Below are positions 50,388 to 59,855 of a stretch of DNA of 64,000 nt, one piece after another (the stretch's first letter is position 1; each line of letters starts with the position of its first letter). This DNA is from Peribacillus simplex (lineage in GTDB: Bacteria; Bacillota; Bacilli; Bacillales; DSM-1321). The position numbers were made by a program, and so were the translations under genes. Location of the stretch: the NCBI RefSeq assembly GCF_900156045.1, contig NZ_FTMX01000004.1, forward strand, positions 529,462 through 593,461, given 5' to 3'. The notes under the pieces were generated by a model that was not told the DNA's origin, did not search any database, and saw only the letters and a list, made by a program, of their open reading frames with translations.

Positions 50388-51176
50388 ATGGGCATGGCCT
50401 TAAAAGATAAAGTCGTATTGATTACAGGGGGAGCTTCTGGAATAGGGGAAGCTGTCACACGCCGTTTTATACAAGAAGGAGCAAAAGTGAGCATTATCGG
50501 CCGCTCCATAGACACGTTAGCGAAAATGAAAGAAGAATTTGGTGAAAATATCCTTACTTATCAGGGAGATGTAAGCAAATACGAAGACAATGAGCAAGCG
50601 GTCCAAGCTACTGTTAAGCAATTCGGAAAGTTAGATGTTTTCGTTGCGAATGCCGGCGTGTTCGATGGATTTGCCAAATTTGCCGATGTGACTCCTGAGG
50701 CGCTTTCCGAAGCGTATGATTTCCTTCTTAACATTAACGTAAAAGGCTCTTTTTTCGGGGCTAAAGCCGCTCTTGAAGAACTGAAAAAAACAAATGGCAA
50801 TATTATTTTTACCGTATCCGGTGCAAGTTTTTATCCAGATGGCGGCGGTGTTTGGTACACAGCGAGCAAACACGCCCAAATTGGATTGATGCGCCAGCTT
50901 GCGTTCGAACTATCTCCTTCCATCCGGGTAAATGCGGTAGCCCCAGGGGGGACATTGACAGCACTCACGGTGATTCCACCGCTGCGCCCATTTGTGAAAA
51001 TCGTCGATAATGATACGAAAGCAAGCAGCATTAAAAAACGGAATATTCTTCAACTTGCCCAGATGCCGGAAGATCACGTTGCGGCGTATGTACTGTTAGC
51101 TTCTGACGAATCACGCGCGATCACCGGTGAAATCATTTCCAGCGACGGCGGATTGTCAGTTCGAGGACTTGGCTAA
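50388..51176 (+). CDS. short-chain dehydrogenase, dihydrodiol dehydrogenase-like
   Basis: This protein of about 262 residues is a classical SDR: TGGASGIGEAVTRRF cofactor loop, NAG at VANAGVF, catalytic Ser in TVSGASFY, and YTASK with Tyr and Lys. SGASFYPDGGGVWYTASKHA and VNAVAPGGT resemble the cis-dihydrodiol dehydrogenases (BphB/HcaB group) that rearomatise arene dihydrodiols with NAD+. The start is ATG 50388 behind GGGGTGGAG; an in-frame GTG at 50379 overlaps that site. The partner ring dioxygenase is not present in the window. Confidence 0.82.
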   Translation: MGMALKDKVVLITGGASGIGEAVTRRFIQEGAKVSIIGRSIDTLAKMKEEFGENILTYQGDVSKYEDNEQAVQATVKQFGKLDVFVANAGVFDGFAKFADVTPEALSEAYDFLLNINVKGSFFGAKAALEELKKTNGNIIFTVSGASFYPDGGGVWYTASKHAQIGLMRQLAFELSPSIRVNAVAPGGTLTALTVIPPLRPFVKIVDNDTKASSIKKRNILQLAQMPEDHVAAYVLLASDESRAITGEIISSDGGLSVRGLG

Positions 51177-51419
51177 GCTGGAACAATTTTTGAATACTGT
51201 TTAAGTTAAGTTGTAAGACGGGAACGGATGTCGATTTTCCTGCTTTCTTCAGGAAGGGAAGCACTTTCTTAATCAAGTCAAAACGAAAGCTTTTTCCAGG
51301 CGAATATTAATTTAGTAAATCAATTGCTAGTTTAAGAAAATATATTTCAAGACATTACAGCTTTCCTAAACTGTATTGTTCAAAGTTATGCCAAAAACAA
51401 ATAAGGGGGGACTGATATT

Positions 51420-52214
51420 ATGCCGTACGTAAAAGTAGAAGATTTAAGTATACATTATGAAATAGAAGGTAATGGAGAACCTTTAGTTTTATTACATGGT
51501 ATGAGCAATAATTCACAGTCATGGAAGGAACAGGTCCAGGGATTAAAGGAGCATTATACAGTAATTGCATGGGATGCCCCGGGTTATGGGGAAAGTTCAG
51601 ATCCAGCAGAAGAATTTAGAAATTTTAAAGAGTTTGCGCGTATTCTGAACGGCATGATGGATCAGCTAAAGTTGGAAAAAATCCATCTGCTCGGCCATTC
51701 AATGGGAGCGGCAATTGCGATAGAATACTGTTGCCTGTACCCTGATAAGATTAATAAATTAATATTGGCCGATTCGACAAGAGGGGCTGCTGCTCTAACC
51801 CCGGAAGAGAACGAGACGAAATTGAAAAATCGATTATTTTCAATTGGAAACCTTTCTACTGAGGAGATAGCGGAAAAGAGGATACAAGCACTTCTTTCCC
51901 CCCATGCTTCGGAAAAAGTCCATACACGAGTAAAAGAGATTATGACACAGATAAGACCAGCAGGATATCGTTCGGTAGCATATTCACTTTATCATCTAAA
52001 TCAAATGGAATCGTTATCTCATATAGATGTTCCTGTTCTTGTAATTTGTGGCGAGTTGGATACTGTAACTCCTATAAAGGAGTCGGAAGCAATTCATGAA
52101 GAGTTAATAAACTCCCGTCTAGTGATAATTCCAGAAGGCGGTCATCTTTGTTATCAGGAGAATCCTGGAAAGTTTAATTCGAGCATTTTGGAATTTTTGA
52201 ACGATATTGAGTAA
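51420..52214 (+). CDS. alpha/beta hydrolase
   Basis: This 264-residue alpha/beta-hydrolase-fold enzyme has the nucleophile elbow LLGHSMGAA (Ser about residue 96), the oxyanion region LLHGMSNNSQSW near 25, Asp in CGELDTVTP near 215 and His in PEGGHLCYQ near 243. It resembles ring-fission-product hydrolases and enol-lactonases. With the dihydrodiol-dehydrogenase-like SDR upstream, a step in aromatic-ring breakdown is plausible. The start is ATG behind AAGGGGGG. The 243 nt before it contain nothing I can assign. Confidence 0.85.
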   Translation: MPYVKVEDLSIHYEIEGNGEPLVLLHGMSNNSQSWKEQVQGLKEHYTVIAWDAPGYGESSDPAEEFRNFKEFARILNGMMDQLKLEKIHLLGHSMGAAIAIEYCCLYPDKINKLILADSTRGAAALTPEENETKLKNRLFSIGNLSTEEIAEKRIQALLSPHASEKVHTRVKEIMTQIRPAGYRSVAYSLYHLNQMESLSHIDVPVLVICGELDTVTPIKESEAIHEELINSRLVIIPEGGHLCYQENPGKFNSSILEFLNDIE

Positions 52215-52282
52215 GGAAAAACGAATTCGATTGCTTAAGGCTTCTATAAATGCCTTAGTAAAAAGTAGGGTTTAGATTATAG

Positions 52283-52549
<267 letters not shown>

Positions 52550-52789
52550 TATTTATAGATAAAATCAATGAGCGCGTGTGTATAGATTATAGATTTATAG
52601 ATTTTAAAACTAGGGAAATTGACGTCACTAGTTTGTCTTATGAAAAGGTGGATAGTTATCCGATCTTATCCATCATTAGGAGGGGAAAAGGAAGAATTAC
52701 TTGTGGAAACATTACAAGTCAATCCCTTACCACCTGTAGATCACGTTCAGTATGAACAACCAACCTAGAAAAATCAAGGAGTGATTACA

Positions 52790-53782
52790 TTGACAGAAGA
52801 TAAGAAGATCTATGACATAACAATTATTGGCGGCGGCCCAGTTGGCTTGTTTACAGCGTTCTATGGCGGAATGAGGCAAGCAAAGGTAAAAATCCTAGAA
52901 AGTCTTCCTCAATTGGGAGGACAGCTTTCGGCTCTTTATCCCGAAAAATTCATTTATGATATAGCTGGATTTCCAAAAGTAAGGGCGCAGGAATTGATAG
53001 AGAATTTAAAAGAACAAATGAAAGTATTCGAACCAACCATTTGTCTTGAAGAAGCGGTTGAACAGATGGAAAAGCAAGCAGACGGAACATTTAAGATCAC
53101 CACAAACCTCGATACTCATTTTTCTAAATCAGTTATCATTACTGCTGGAAATGGAGCCTTTCAACCCCGTAAACTGGAATTGGAAGATTCAGCACAGTTC
53201 GAAAATAAGAATTTGCATTATTTCGTGAATGATATGAACCGATTTAAAGGAAGAAAAGTGGCGATTCTAGGCGGTGGGGATTCTGCTGTTGATTGGGCCC
53301 TTATGTTAGAGCCGATTGCTGAAAAGGTAACATTGATACACAGAAGAGATAAATTCCGTGCCCATGAACATAGTGTAGAAAAATTAGTGAATTCCTCTGT
53401 TGAGGTCAAAACACCTTTTATTCCCTCCGAACTGGTTGGAGCAGATCAAATTACTCAAATTGTTTTAGAACATACAAAGACTCAACAAAAAGAAGTGGTT
53501 GACGTAGATGATTTAATTATTAATTACGGCTTTGTCTCTTCTCTTGGAGCGATTAAAGAATGGGGTCTAAACATCAATAAAAATGCAATTATCGTTAATT
53601 CCAAACAAGAAACGAACATTTCAGGCATTTACGCGGCCGGGGATATTTGTACGTATGATGGAAAGGTTAAATTAATTGCTTCCGGATTTGGAGAGGGTCC
53701 TACGGCAGTTAATAATGCCAAAGCCTATATTGATCCAATGGCGAAAGTTCAGCCGTTGCATAGTACTTCCTTATTTGGTTGA
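52790..53782 (+). CDS. ferredoxin-NADP+ reductase, thioredoxin-reductase-like (YumC type)
   Basis: This protein of about 330 residues binds FAD and [25 protein letters not shown] at the N-terminus, [16 protein letters not shown] near residue 155, and [11 protein letters not shown] near 280. It has no redox-active CxxC, so it is an FNR rather than a thioredoxin reductase, matching B. subtilis YumC. The preferred start is TTG 52790, 7 nt after AAGGAG; the GTG at 52781 sits in that site. In the gap upstream a 21-codon frame (GTG 52703) is probably debris. Together with the ferredoxin it would drive a reductive enzyme such as an oxygenase, which is not present here. Confidence 0.9.
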   Translation: MTEDKKIYDITIIGGGPVGLFTAFYGGMRQAKVKILESLPQLGGQLSALYPEKFIYDIAGFPKVRAQELIENLKEQMKVFEPTICLEEAVEQMEKQADGTFKITTNLDTHFSKSVIITAGNGAFQPRKLELEDSAQFENKNLHYFVNDMNRFKGRKVAILGGGDSAVDWALMLEPIAEKVTLIHRRDKFRAHEHSVEKLVNSSVEVKTPFIPSELVGADQITQIVLEHTKTQQKEVVDVDDLIINYGFVSSLGAIKEWGLNINKNAIIVNSKQETNISGIYAAGDICTYDGKVKLIASGFGEGPTAVNNAKAYIDPMAKVQPLHSTSLFG

Positions 53783-54423
53783 TATATTTGGCAACAAGAC
53801 TTTTCTGAAGAAATGAATGAAAAAGCACGTAGCGAGACTCCAAAATAAAAAGTGATGGATAGGGGTCTCGATAGTCCTGATTTTAATGGAGATGAAACTT
53901 AAAGCAGATATCGAGGCTTTACAGGTTTTGTTGCCTAATGAACTAACAGGTTTGATAGTTCAGCAAAGGAGACAGGATAAGATGACTGAAAAATAAAAGT
54001 CGAATTCCTTCACGGTTAGGAATTCGACTTTTTGGTTAGTTTAAGTAACGCCCCTATAGCGATTCTTCACAATATGAATCTATGTAAGTAAAAGATTGAA
54101 ATGAGCGTGCTTGTTTATGGTGAATAATAGTTTGCTTTTTAACAAAATCCCCGGTTATTCTGCCACGACATGTGGCCTGTTCGGCTTTACCTTTGGTGAA
54201 ATAAGATCCCATTGCCCCTATGATGGCAAGAATAATTGATTGCTGAATCGATCGGGACAACAAAATATTCAAAATGGCAAGTAGTATGCTTTTTTACCAT
54301 TGCAATGGATATGATTAAACTAGAATGGATTTCTGGGAAATACCGACCAATTAAAGATAGGTGATACCTAATACGAAATCTTAAACAATACGGTTCGTAA
54401 TTTTTCGATAACGGGTATCTAAT
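53783..54423. other. 641-nt gap: short frames, terminator, duplicated motif
   Basis: A 36-codon open stretch at 53886-53996 (+) ends right before the terminator at 53995 and may be the tail of a lost gene. A minus-strand frame of 72 codons (54054-54272) has no clear ribosome binding site and no recognisable domain. ACCAATTAAAGATAGGTG (54346-54363) is a near-copy of the regulatory repeat at 57322. No intact gene is supported. Confidence 0.45.
53995..54033 (+). terminator. terminator
   Basis: A perfect 14-bp stem (53995-54008 with 54019-54032) is followed by T residues. It is the first strong terminator after the ferredoxin reductase. Confidence 0.9.
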
Positions 54424-55602
54424 CTAAACTAATTCAAATGTTCCTTTTATCAACGGAACACCCTTTTCTACCATAACTTGTCCTCTTGCCATTACAGTGC
54501 TAATTGCCAAAGTTTCCTTTTGCAATAGTACGATATCTGCATCCTTCCCGGTTTGGATACTGCCCTTGTTTGATAGTTTCAGCACTTGTGCGGGATTCGT
54601 GGTGATGACCTTCAGTGCCGTTTCAAGGGGGATTCCTTCTTCTAAAACTGAATCACGCACTTCCTGATATAGCGAAGATACTTTTCCCACTTGAAGGCCT
54701 GCATACTCCCCATGGCTGTTGAAAAACGGAAGGCTGGCCTGTCCGTCAGAAGAGAAGGTTATGTGTCCGACTGGTATCCCTTCTTCAAGCATCATCCGCA
54801 AGGCAATGCTGCACTTCACTTCGCCTTCATCCAGAAACTGAGGAATGGTGCTTGTTGTAAAGTCTACGTACCCGCCGCGCTTAGCGTAATCAATTCCCGC
54901 CTTGAATAATTCTTCATTTCGGTTGATATGTGTCGGATGGAGCTGCCGAATCGGAATGTTGGTTTTATCAGCAATTGCATGTAACAATGAGAGCTCGCCA
55001 TCTCCGTCTCCTACATGAACTTCTAAAATACCTGCTTTTCCTGAGAGAATACCGCCGTTGCGTGCCGCTGCGGCGATTTTGGTCAACTCTTCAAAAGTGG
55101 GTTCCGATGATCTATGGTCGGAGATGGCAATCTCCCCGACACCGATGATTTTGTCGATGAAAATAAGGTCATCTTCGATTTTTCCTGTCAATGTTTTTAC
55201 TGGCACTTGGTAGGAACCTGTATGAATGAAGCAGGAAATACCCTCTTCTTCAAGCGCCCGGGCCTTGGCAAGCAGGCTTTCCATTCTACGAGTAGTTCCG
55301 TCCGTACCGAGCAAGCCGACCAGGGTTGTAATACCGGAAGTCGTAATATCCGTAAGCATCAGCTCGGGGGTGCGGGTTTTGAATCCGCCCTCACCGCCTC
55401 CGCCAATAATATGAACATGTGAATCTATGAAACCTGGAACAACTAAAAGATTGGTAGCATCAATGATATGAATAGGAGCAAAGTTGTCAGGAATCTCGAT
55501 TCTGTCATCGATGAATGCAATTTTATCATTAGTGATCAAAACGTCTTTCCGTCCTAAGTAATTGGGTGAGTATATCTCGCCATTTTTGATTAAAGTTAGC
55601 AA
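54424..55602 (-). CDS. iadA: isoaspartyl dipeptidase (beta-aspartyl peptidase, M38)
   Basis: This 392-residue amidohydrolase cleaves beta-aspartyl dipeptides released from damaged proteins or beta-linked peptides. The binuclear-zinc residues of the family are present: HVH in DSHVHIIGGGGEGGF near residue 62, the carboxylated Lys region LSGKAGILEVHVGD with His, His in RQLHPTHINRN, and Asp in TFSSDGQAS. The length is normal. The ATG is preceded by GGAGGAG on the minus strand, 36 nt after the YfcC-type gene, so the two are co-transcribed from the sigma-54 promoter at 57221. Confidence 0.93.
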   Translation of the reverse strand: MLTLIKNGEIYSPNYLGRKDVLITNDKIAFIDDRIEIPDNFAPIHIIDATNLLVVPGFIDSHVHIIGGGGEGGFKTRTPELMLTDITTSGITTLVGLLGTDGTTRRMESLLAKARALEEEGISCFIHTGSYQVPVKTLTGKIEDDLIFIDKIIGVGEIAISDHRSSEPTFEELTKIAAAARNGGILSGKAGILEVHVGDGDGELSLLHAIADKTNIPIRQLHPTHINRNEELFKAGIDYAKRGGYVDFTTSTIPQFLDEGEVKCSIALRMMLEEGIPVGHITFSSDGQASLPFFNSHGEYAGLQVGKVSSLYQEVRDSVLEEGIPLETALKVITTNPAQVLKLSNKGSIQTGKDADIVLLQKETLAISTVMARGQVMVEKGVPLIKGTFELV

Positions 55603-55638
55603 TGCGTTTCTCCTCCTGTAATTAATTCGTGATTTTTA

Positions 55639-57060
55639 TCAGAATGGACCATATCCGATGAAGTGAGCCATGATGACGGCTATTAATCCGATGAGATATT
55701 GAATGAGTACCAGGGGCAGGATCCATTTCGCCCATTTTGTCCAAGGTATGCCTGCAATTGCCAAGCTCGCCATCAAGGTGGTAGCGGTCGGGAAAATCAT
55801 ATTTCCAATTCCGTCCGCAAAAGAGAAAGACAACACTGCAGTTTGACGTGTAATATCCAATAAGTCAGCGAGCGGGACCATAATTGGCATGGTCAACATC
55901 GCATGACCGGTTCCGGAAGCTAGAATAAAATGAATGAGAGTTTGGAAGCTGTACATGCCGGCAACGCTTAAATAGGCCGGAATATGCTGAATAGCTTCAG
56001 ATATTTGATGGAGCATAGGGTCGACGATATGTCCCTCATTCAATACAACAAGAATGGCGCGTGATACGCCAATAATTAAAGCACCGCCCAGCAAGGCTGC
56101 AGATCCATTGGTAAAGGAGCTGACGATGTGATCCGCAGACAATTTTCCGATGATTCCAATGACAATTGTCAATATAATGAATAAGGCAGCGATTTCTGTC
56201 ATGTACCATTGGAACTTGATGACTCCAAACGCCAAGACGATATAGTTAATTAAGAAACTGCCTAAGATGAACTTATGTCTCGCTGTTAACTTCACGCTTG
56301 ATTGCAGCAGTTTTTTCGATTCTTCTTTTGTATATTTTCCATAGATTCCGATGGAAGGATTTTTCTTTACCTTCATTGCGTAACGATGGATATAAAGCAC
56401 GGAAACAAGGTAGACGATAAAAAATAAAATAAGGCGCAACCCTATTCCTGAGAACATCGGCAATTCAGCAATTCCTTGCGCAAGTCCTACTGTGAATGGA
56501 TTCATGATGGCAGTCGTGAACCCGGACAATGCCCCAACAATGACGATGGCTGTTCCTGTAATTGTATCGAATCCTAGAGCCAGCGCCAGCGGAATGATAA
56601 GAGGAAGATATGCTAGTGTTTCTTCCGCCATTCCCATTAAGGAGCCGCCTGCAGCAAAAAACAACATCACGACAGGAATTAATAGCTTTTCACGTGTCGC
56701 CAACTTCCGAGCCATAGTGGCGATAAGCACATCAACCGTCCCTGTTGCTCTTAAAACACCGAAAAACCCTCCAATAATCAACAAGAAAAAGATGATATTA
56801 CCGGCTTCAACCATTCCTGTGTGAATAGCTTTTATCATATCGAACAATTCCACTGGTGCAGATTCTATCCATTTAAAAGAAGTGGCGTCAACAGTTGTCC
56901 GTCCATCTGCTTCGATCCGTGTATATTCCCCGGCCGGCAAAATGTAAGTAAATAGGGTTGCTATTGCGAGAATGCAGAGCAGCAATACAAAAACATTGAT
57001 TTTTCTCTCTTTTTCCCCCGCTGTTTCCAGCAAAACAGCTTTCTCTTCTAATCGGCTCAT
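55639..57060 (-). CDS. YfcC-family (DcuC-like) amino acid/peptide transporter
   Basis: This 473-residue membrane protein has about 12 hydrophobic segments after a short hydrophilic N-terminus. Signatures of the YfcC/ArcD-like family include YILPAGEYTRIEADGRT near residue 40, GGFFGVLRATGTVD near 97, GMAEETLAYLPLIIPLA near 142 and FADGIGNMIFPTATTLM near the C-terminus. With IadA it would import aspartyl peptides or an amino acid and degrade it inside. It is the first gene behind the minus-strand sigma-54 promoter, with a leader of about 150 nt. Confidence 0.88.
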   Translation of the reverse strand: MSRLEEKAVLLETAGEKERKINVFVLLLCILAIATLFTYILPAGEYTRIEADGRTTVDATSFKWIESAPVELFDMIKAIHTGMVEAGNIIFFLLIIGGFFGVLRATGTVDVLIATMARKLATREKLLIPVVMLFFAAGGSLMGMAEETLAYLPLIIPLALALGFDTITGTAIVIVGALSGFTTAIMNPFTVGLAQGIAELPMFSGIGLRLILFFIVYLVSVLYIHRYAMKVKKNPSIGIYGKYTKEESKKLLQSSVKLTARHKFILGSFLINYIVLAFGVIKFQWYMTEIAALFIILTIVIGIIGKLSADHIVSSFTNGSAALLGGALIIGVSRAILVVLNEGHIVDPMLHQISEAIQHIPAYLSVAGMYSFQTLIHFILASGTGHAMLTMPIMVPLADLLDITRQTAVLSFSFADGIGNMIFPTATTLMASLAIAGIPWTKWAKWILPLVLIQYLIGLIAVIMAHFIGYGPF

Positions 57061-57220
57061 AAGTGTCTCTCCTTTGTATTTAAAATGAGTGCATGGAACT
57101 AATATGCTTACAAAATATTGCCGGCCTTTCGCCTATCTTCCGTTTTTCTAGTATTCTGCTGTTTCCCTCCTTTTCAAAACCTTTGACACGTCAACTGACG
57201 TCCATGTCAATATAGATAAA

Positions 57221-57236
57221 TGCAAAAACTGTGCCA
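57221..57236 (-). promoter_or_regulatory. perfect-consensus sigma-54 promoter for yfcC-iadA
   Basis: On the minus strand this reads TGGCACAGTTTTTGCA, matching every conserved position of TGGCAC-N5-TTGCA. Transcription should start near 57210 and run left into the YfcC-type gene. The rest of 57061-57220 is leader DNA without further structure that I can name. Confidence 0.93.
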
Positions 57237-57288
57237 ATATGGGGTAATTGATTTTTATGAAAACTTAATGGTTGAATTGAAGTTTTAG

Positions 57289-57334
57289 GTCTTTATTGGT
57301 TCTTTTTGGTGATATAATAGTACCAATTAAAGAC
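57289..57334. promoter_or_regulatory. inverted-repeat enhancer / autoregulatory site
   Basis: GTCTTTATTGGT (57289-57300) and ACCAATTAAAGAC (57322-57334) form an inverted repeat differing by one inserted base. They lie about 80-125 nt upstream of the sigma-54 start site, the normal enhancer distance, and flank a TATAAT (57313-57318) that probably serves the divergent activator gene. One site could therefore both activate yfcC-iadA and repress the regulator. Confidence 0.65.
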
Positions 57335-57349
57335 AGGTAGGTGTTTTTT

Positions 57350-59401
57350 ATGTCAAAATCCTCACTTACACTTATAGCGGGAAGCTCAAAAACAAAGGAA
57401 GCCTTGCAGGAGCAACTGGAACAATTGCTTGGAGACTATGTGCATGTCAAAAGCCATTCTACCGATGAGGGAATACCTCGTTCTCTGGGAGACGGAATTA
57501 TCTTGTATTCATCAGATGCCGCTTATGATAAGAAAGAGGGAAGATATAGTGTAAATCCTGAGAAAGTAATCGTGGGAAAGAGAACGGTTAATCATGAATA
57601 CATCGACAAGCTATTAAGAATACCAGCGGGTTCGGCCGTTCTTTTGGTGAATGATGATGACGATGCAACTATAAACCTTATTGAATCCTTATATCAGCTT
57701 GGTGTCGATCATGTTCAATTTATCCCTTTCAAAAAGGGGATATTATTTTATGAGAATGTCCAAATAGCCGTTTCACCAGGAGAAACTCACCTATGTCCCT
57801 CTTACATAAAAGAAGTAATCGATATAGGTGTGCGCCTCTTCGATATAACAACAATTTTGGACGTTGTAGAATACTGTGGTTTACACAAGGATATATCCTC
57901 GAAGATTTCAGAAAGGTATATTAGCAATATCATTGAATTACAACGTAAGCTGTTATATGCAGAGCGTGATGCCAAGCAGATGAGCGATCATATCCAAAAT
58001 GTGTTGGGGACTGTGGATGACGGCATATTGGTCGTTAACGAGGAAGGGCTGATAACGGTATTCAATAACCAGCTTGCAGCATTATTCCATGTTGATGCAA
58101 AAGATGTGGTTAATCAGTATCTGGAGCATGTATTGAAGCGCCGGGATATTATCGATTTCATCATGGAAAGTAATGATGAAAACAAGTTCTTCAACATAGA
58201 CGGTGTGGATGTCGTAATTTTCCGATTGCAAATGATGAAGGAAAATACAATCGTCGCAACCTTCAAAAGCGTGCATCAAGCCTTCGAAATAGAAAAGACT
58301 GCACAAAGAGAAATGCGCAATCAAGGCTTTTATTCAAAATACCGCTTTGAAGATATTATCGGCGAGAATGAAGTAATGAAAGAGCGTAAGCAGATTGCCA
58401 AGAAGCTTGCCTTGTCTGAGCATCCGATTTTGATCCAGGGAGAGACAGGAACAGGAAAAGAGCTGTTTGCCCATGCGATTCATGAGCATTCATTGAGAAA
58501 GAATGGGCCGTTTCTAGCGGTCAACTGTAGCGCTTTAACAGAAACTTTACTTGAAAGTGAATTGTTTGGTTACGAAGAAGGGGCATTTACAGGAGCACAA
58601 AGGGGAGGCAGGAAAGGACTGTTTGAAATGGCGGATAATGGGACTATCTTTTTAGATGAAATTGGTGACATTAGTCTCACCGTTCAATCCCATCTGCTTC
58701 GCGTGCTTCAGGAGGGTGAAATCCGCAGAATTGGCGGCAAGAGAATCATTCCCATAAATGTTAGGGTGATCACCGCGACGAATAAAAATCTTCATGATAA
58801 GATGCGGGACGGTTCATTCAGAACAGACTTGTTTTACCGTTTGAATGTACTCAATCTTTACATACCGTCACTTAAAGAGAGAAGAGCGGATATTCCACTT
58901 TTGATAAAGCATCTCATCACAAAAAGCGGGAAGTGGGTAAAAGTAGAGCAAGACGTTCTGGAGTATTTCATGCAATACGAATGGCCCGGCAACATAAGGG
59001 AACTTAAAAGCACGATTGATTATATGCTGACGGTTTGTGAGGGGAGTGTCGTGACGAAGAGTGATCTTCCGTTCATGCACGGGCATGCGGAAGACGGTGT
59101 TACGGCAGATTATCCCGTATGTGAAAGTATGCTGGAAATTCAGGAGCGCACTTTCATCTTGGAAGTAATCAAGCAATACAACGATAAAGGAAAAGCGGCA
59201 AGCAGAGAACTGATTTCTGGTCAGAGTCAAGGATCGGGCTTTGTTTTGTCCCCTCAGCAAATCCGTCGCCGCCTGGATATTTTGGAAACCGAAGGATTCG
59301 TCGTCAAAGGCAGAGGAAGGGCCGGCACTAAGATTACTGCAGAGGGTATGGAGTATTTATATTTTCTTAAGTCAAAGCAGGCTATGCCTGGATATAATTA
59401 G
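57350..59401 (+). CDS. sigma-54-dependent activator with non-Fis C-terminus
   Basis: This protein of about 683 residues has an N-terminal ligand-domain-like region (about residues 1-195), a PAS domain (about 215-310), then AAA+ with Walker A GETGTGKE (about 364), GAFTGA (about 412) and Walker B IFLDEIGD (about 434). The C-terminus does not look like a Fis helix-turn-helix. From about residue 590 it reads as a winged-helix-like segment (SPQQIRRRLDILETEGFVVK, then GRAGTKITAEGMEYL). The start is ATG 57350, 8 nt after AGGTAGGTG. It diverges from the yfcC-iadA operon, which has a consensus sigma-54 promoter and is its evident target. The effector may be an aspartyl peptide or amino acid. Confidence 0.9.
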   Translation: MSKSSLTLIAGSSKTKEALQEQLEQLLGDYVHVKSHSTDEGIPRSLGDGIILYSSDAAYDKKEGRYSVNPEKVIVGKRTVNHEYIDKLLRIPAGSAVLLVNDDDDATINLIESLYQLGVDHVQFIPFKKGILFYENVQIAVSPGETHLCPSYIKEVIDIGVRLFDITTILDVVEYCGLHKDISSKISERYISNIIELQRKLLYAERDAKQMSDHIQNVLGTVDDGILVVNEEGLITVFNNQLAALFHVDAKDVVNQYLEHVLKRRDIIDFIMESNDENKFFNIDGVDVVIFRLQMMKENTIVATFKSVHQAFEIEKTAQREMRNQGFYSKYRFEDIIGENEVMKERKQIAKKLALSEHPILIQGETGTGKELFAHAIHEHSLRKNGPFLAVNCSALTETLLESELFGYEEGAFTGAQRGGRKGLFEMADNGTIFLDEIGDISLTVQSHLLRVLQEGEIRRIGGKRIIPINVRVITATNKNLHDKMRDGSFRTDLFYRLNVLNLYIPSLKERRADIPLLIKHLITKSGKWVKVEQDVLEYFMQYEWPGNIRELKSTIDYMLTVCEGSVVTKSDLPFMHGHAEDGVTADYPVCESMLEIQERTFILEVIKQYNDKGKAASRELISGQSQGSGFVLSPQQIRRRLDILETEGFVVKGRGRAGTKITAEGMEYLYFLKSKQAMPGYN

Positions 59402-59420
59402 TCACTAAGATTACCGTGTC

Positions 59421-59843
59421 ATGCAATATTACAACAGTGGAAATGGCAGTGTTGTTGTCATGGGGGACGGTTCGCAATCTTTTGATGTAGAGGAAGTCCA
59501 TAACATCATGAAACAGTACCTCAGCCGACCCTATGTATGGGGAGGCAGGACACCAGCAGTAGGAGGATTTGACTGCAGTGGGCTGCTGGAATATGCCTTT
59601 GCACAGGTAGGCATGGATATATGTACGGGACAGCTCAATCGCAGTACAACAAAACAAAGCCGGTTTCTGAAGACAAAATAAAACTGGATGACCTCATTTT
59701 TTTCTCCACCTATAAGCCAAGGGGCTTCGCACGTTGGCATGTATGTGGGGAACGGTCAATTTATCAATGCCAATAGCAGTGGTGGTACTTCTTATTCGTC
59801 CGTTGAAGAATGGAAAAACTTATATCCCTTCCTAGGTTTTTAG
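59421..59843 (+). pseudogene. decayed NlpC/P60 peptidase (CwlT-like C-terminal part)
   Basis: The first frame (59421-59681) reads YVWGGRTPAVGGFDCSGLLE, with the NlpC/P60 catalytic Cys, and then shifts. Other frames continue with DDLIFFSTYK and SHVGMYVGNGQFINANSSGG, which holds the catalytic His, and end with SSVEEWKNLYPFLGF and a stop at 59841. At least two frameshifts break the gene, and there is no lysozyme domain or signal peptide upstream. The tail resembles the bifunctional cell-wall hydrolase CwlT (YddH) of ICEBs1/Tn916-type conjugative elements. Confidence 0.75.
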
Positions 59844-59855
59844 ACGGATCTAGAA

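Noticed and set aside
53886..53996. 36-codon plus-strand frame ending at a terminator
   Set aside because: It could be the tail of a lost gene, but it has no ribosome binding site and is too short to support as a CDS.
54054..54272. 72-codon minus-strand frame
   Set aside because: It has no convincing ribosome binding site, no domain and no operon partner; kept only as a note in the gap entry.
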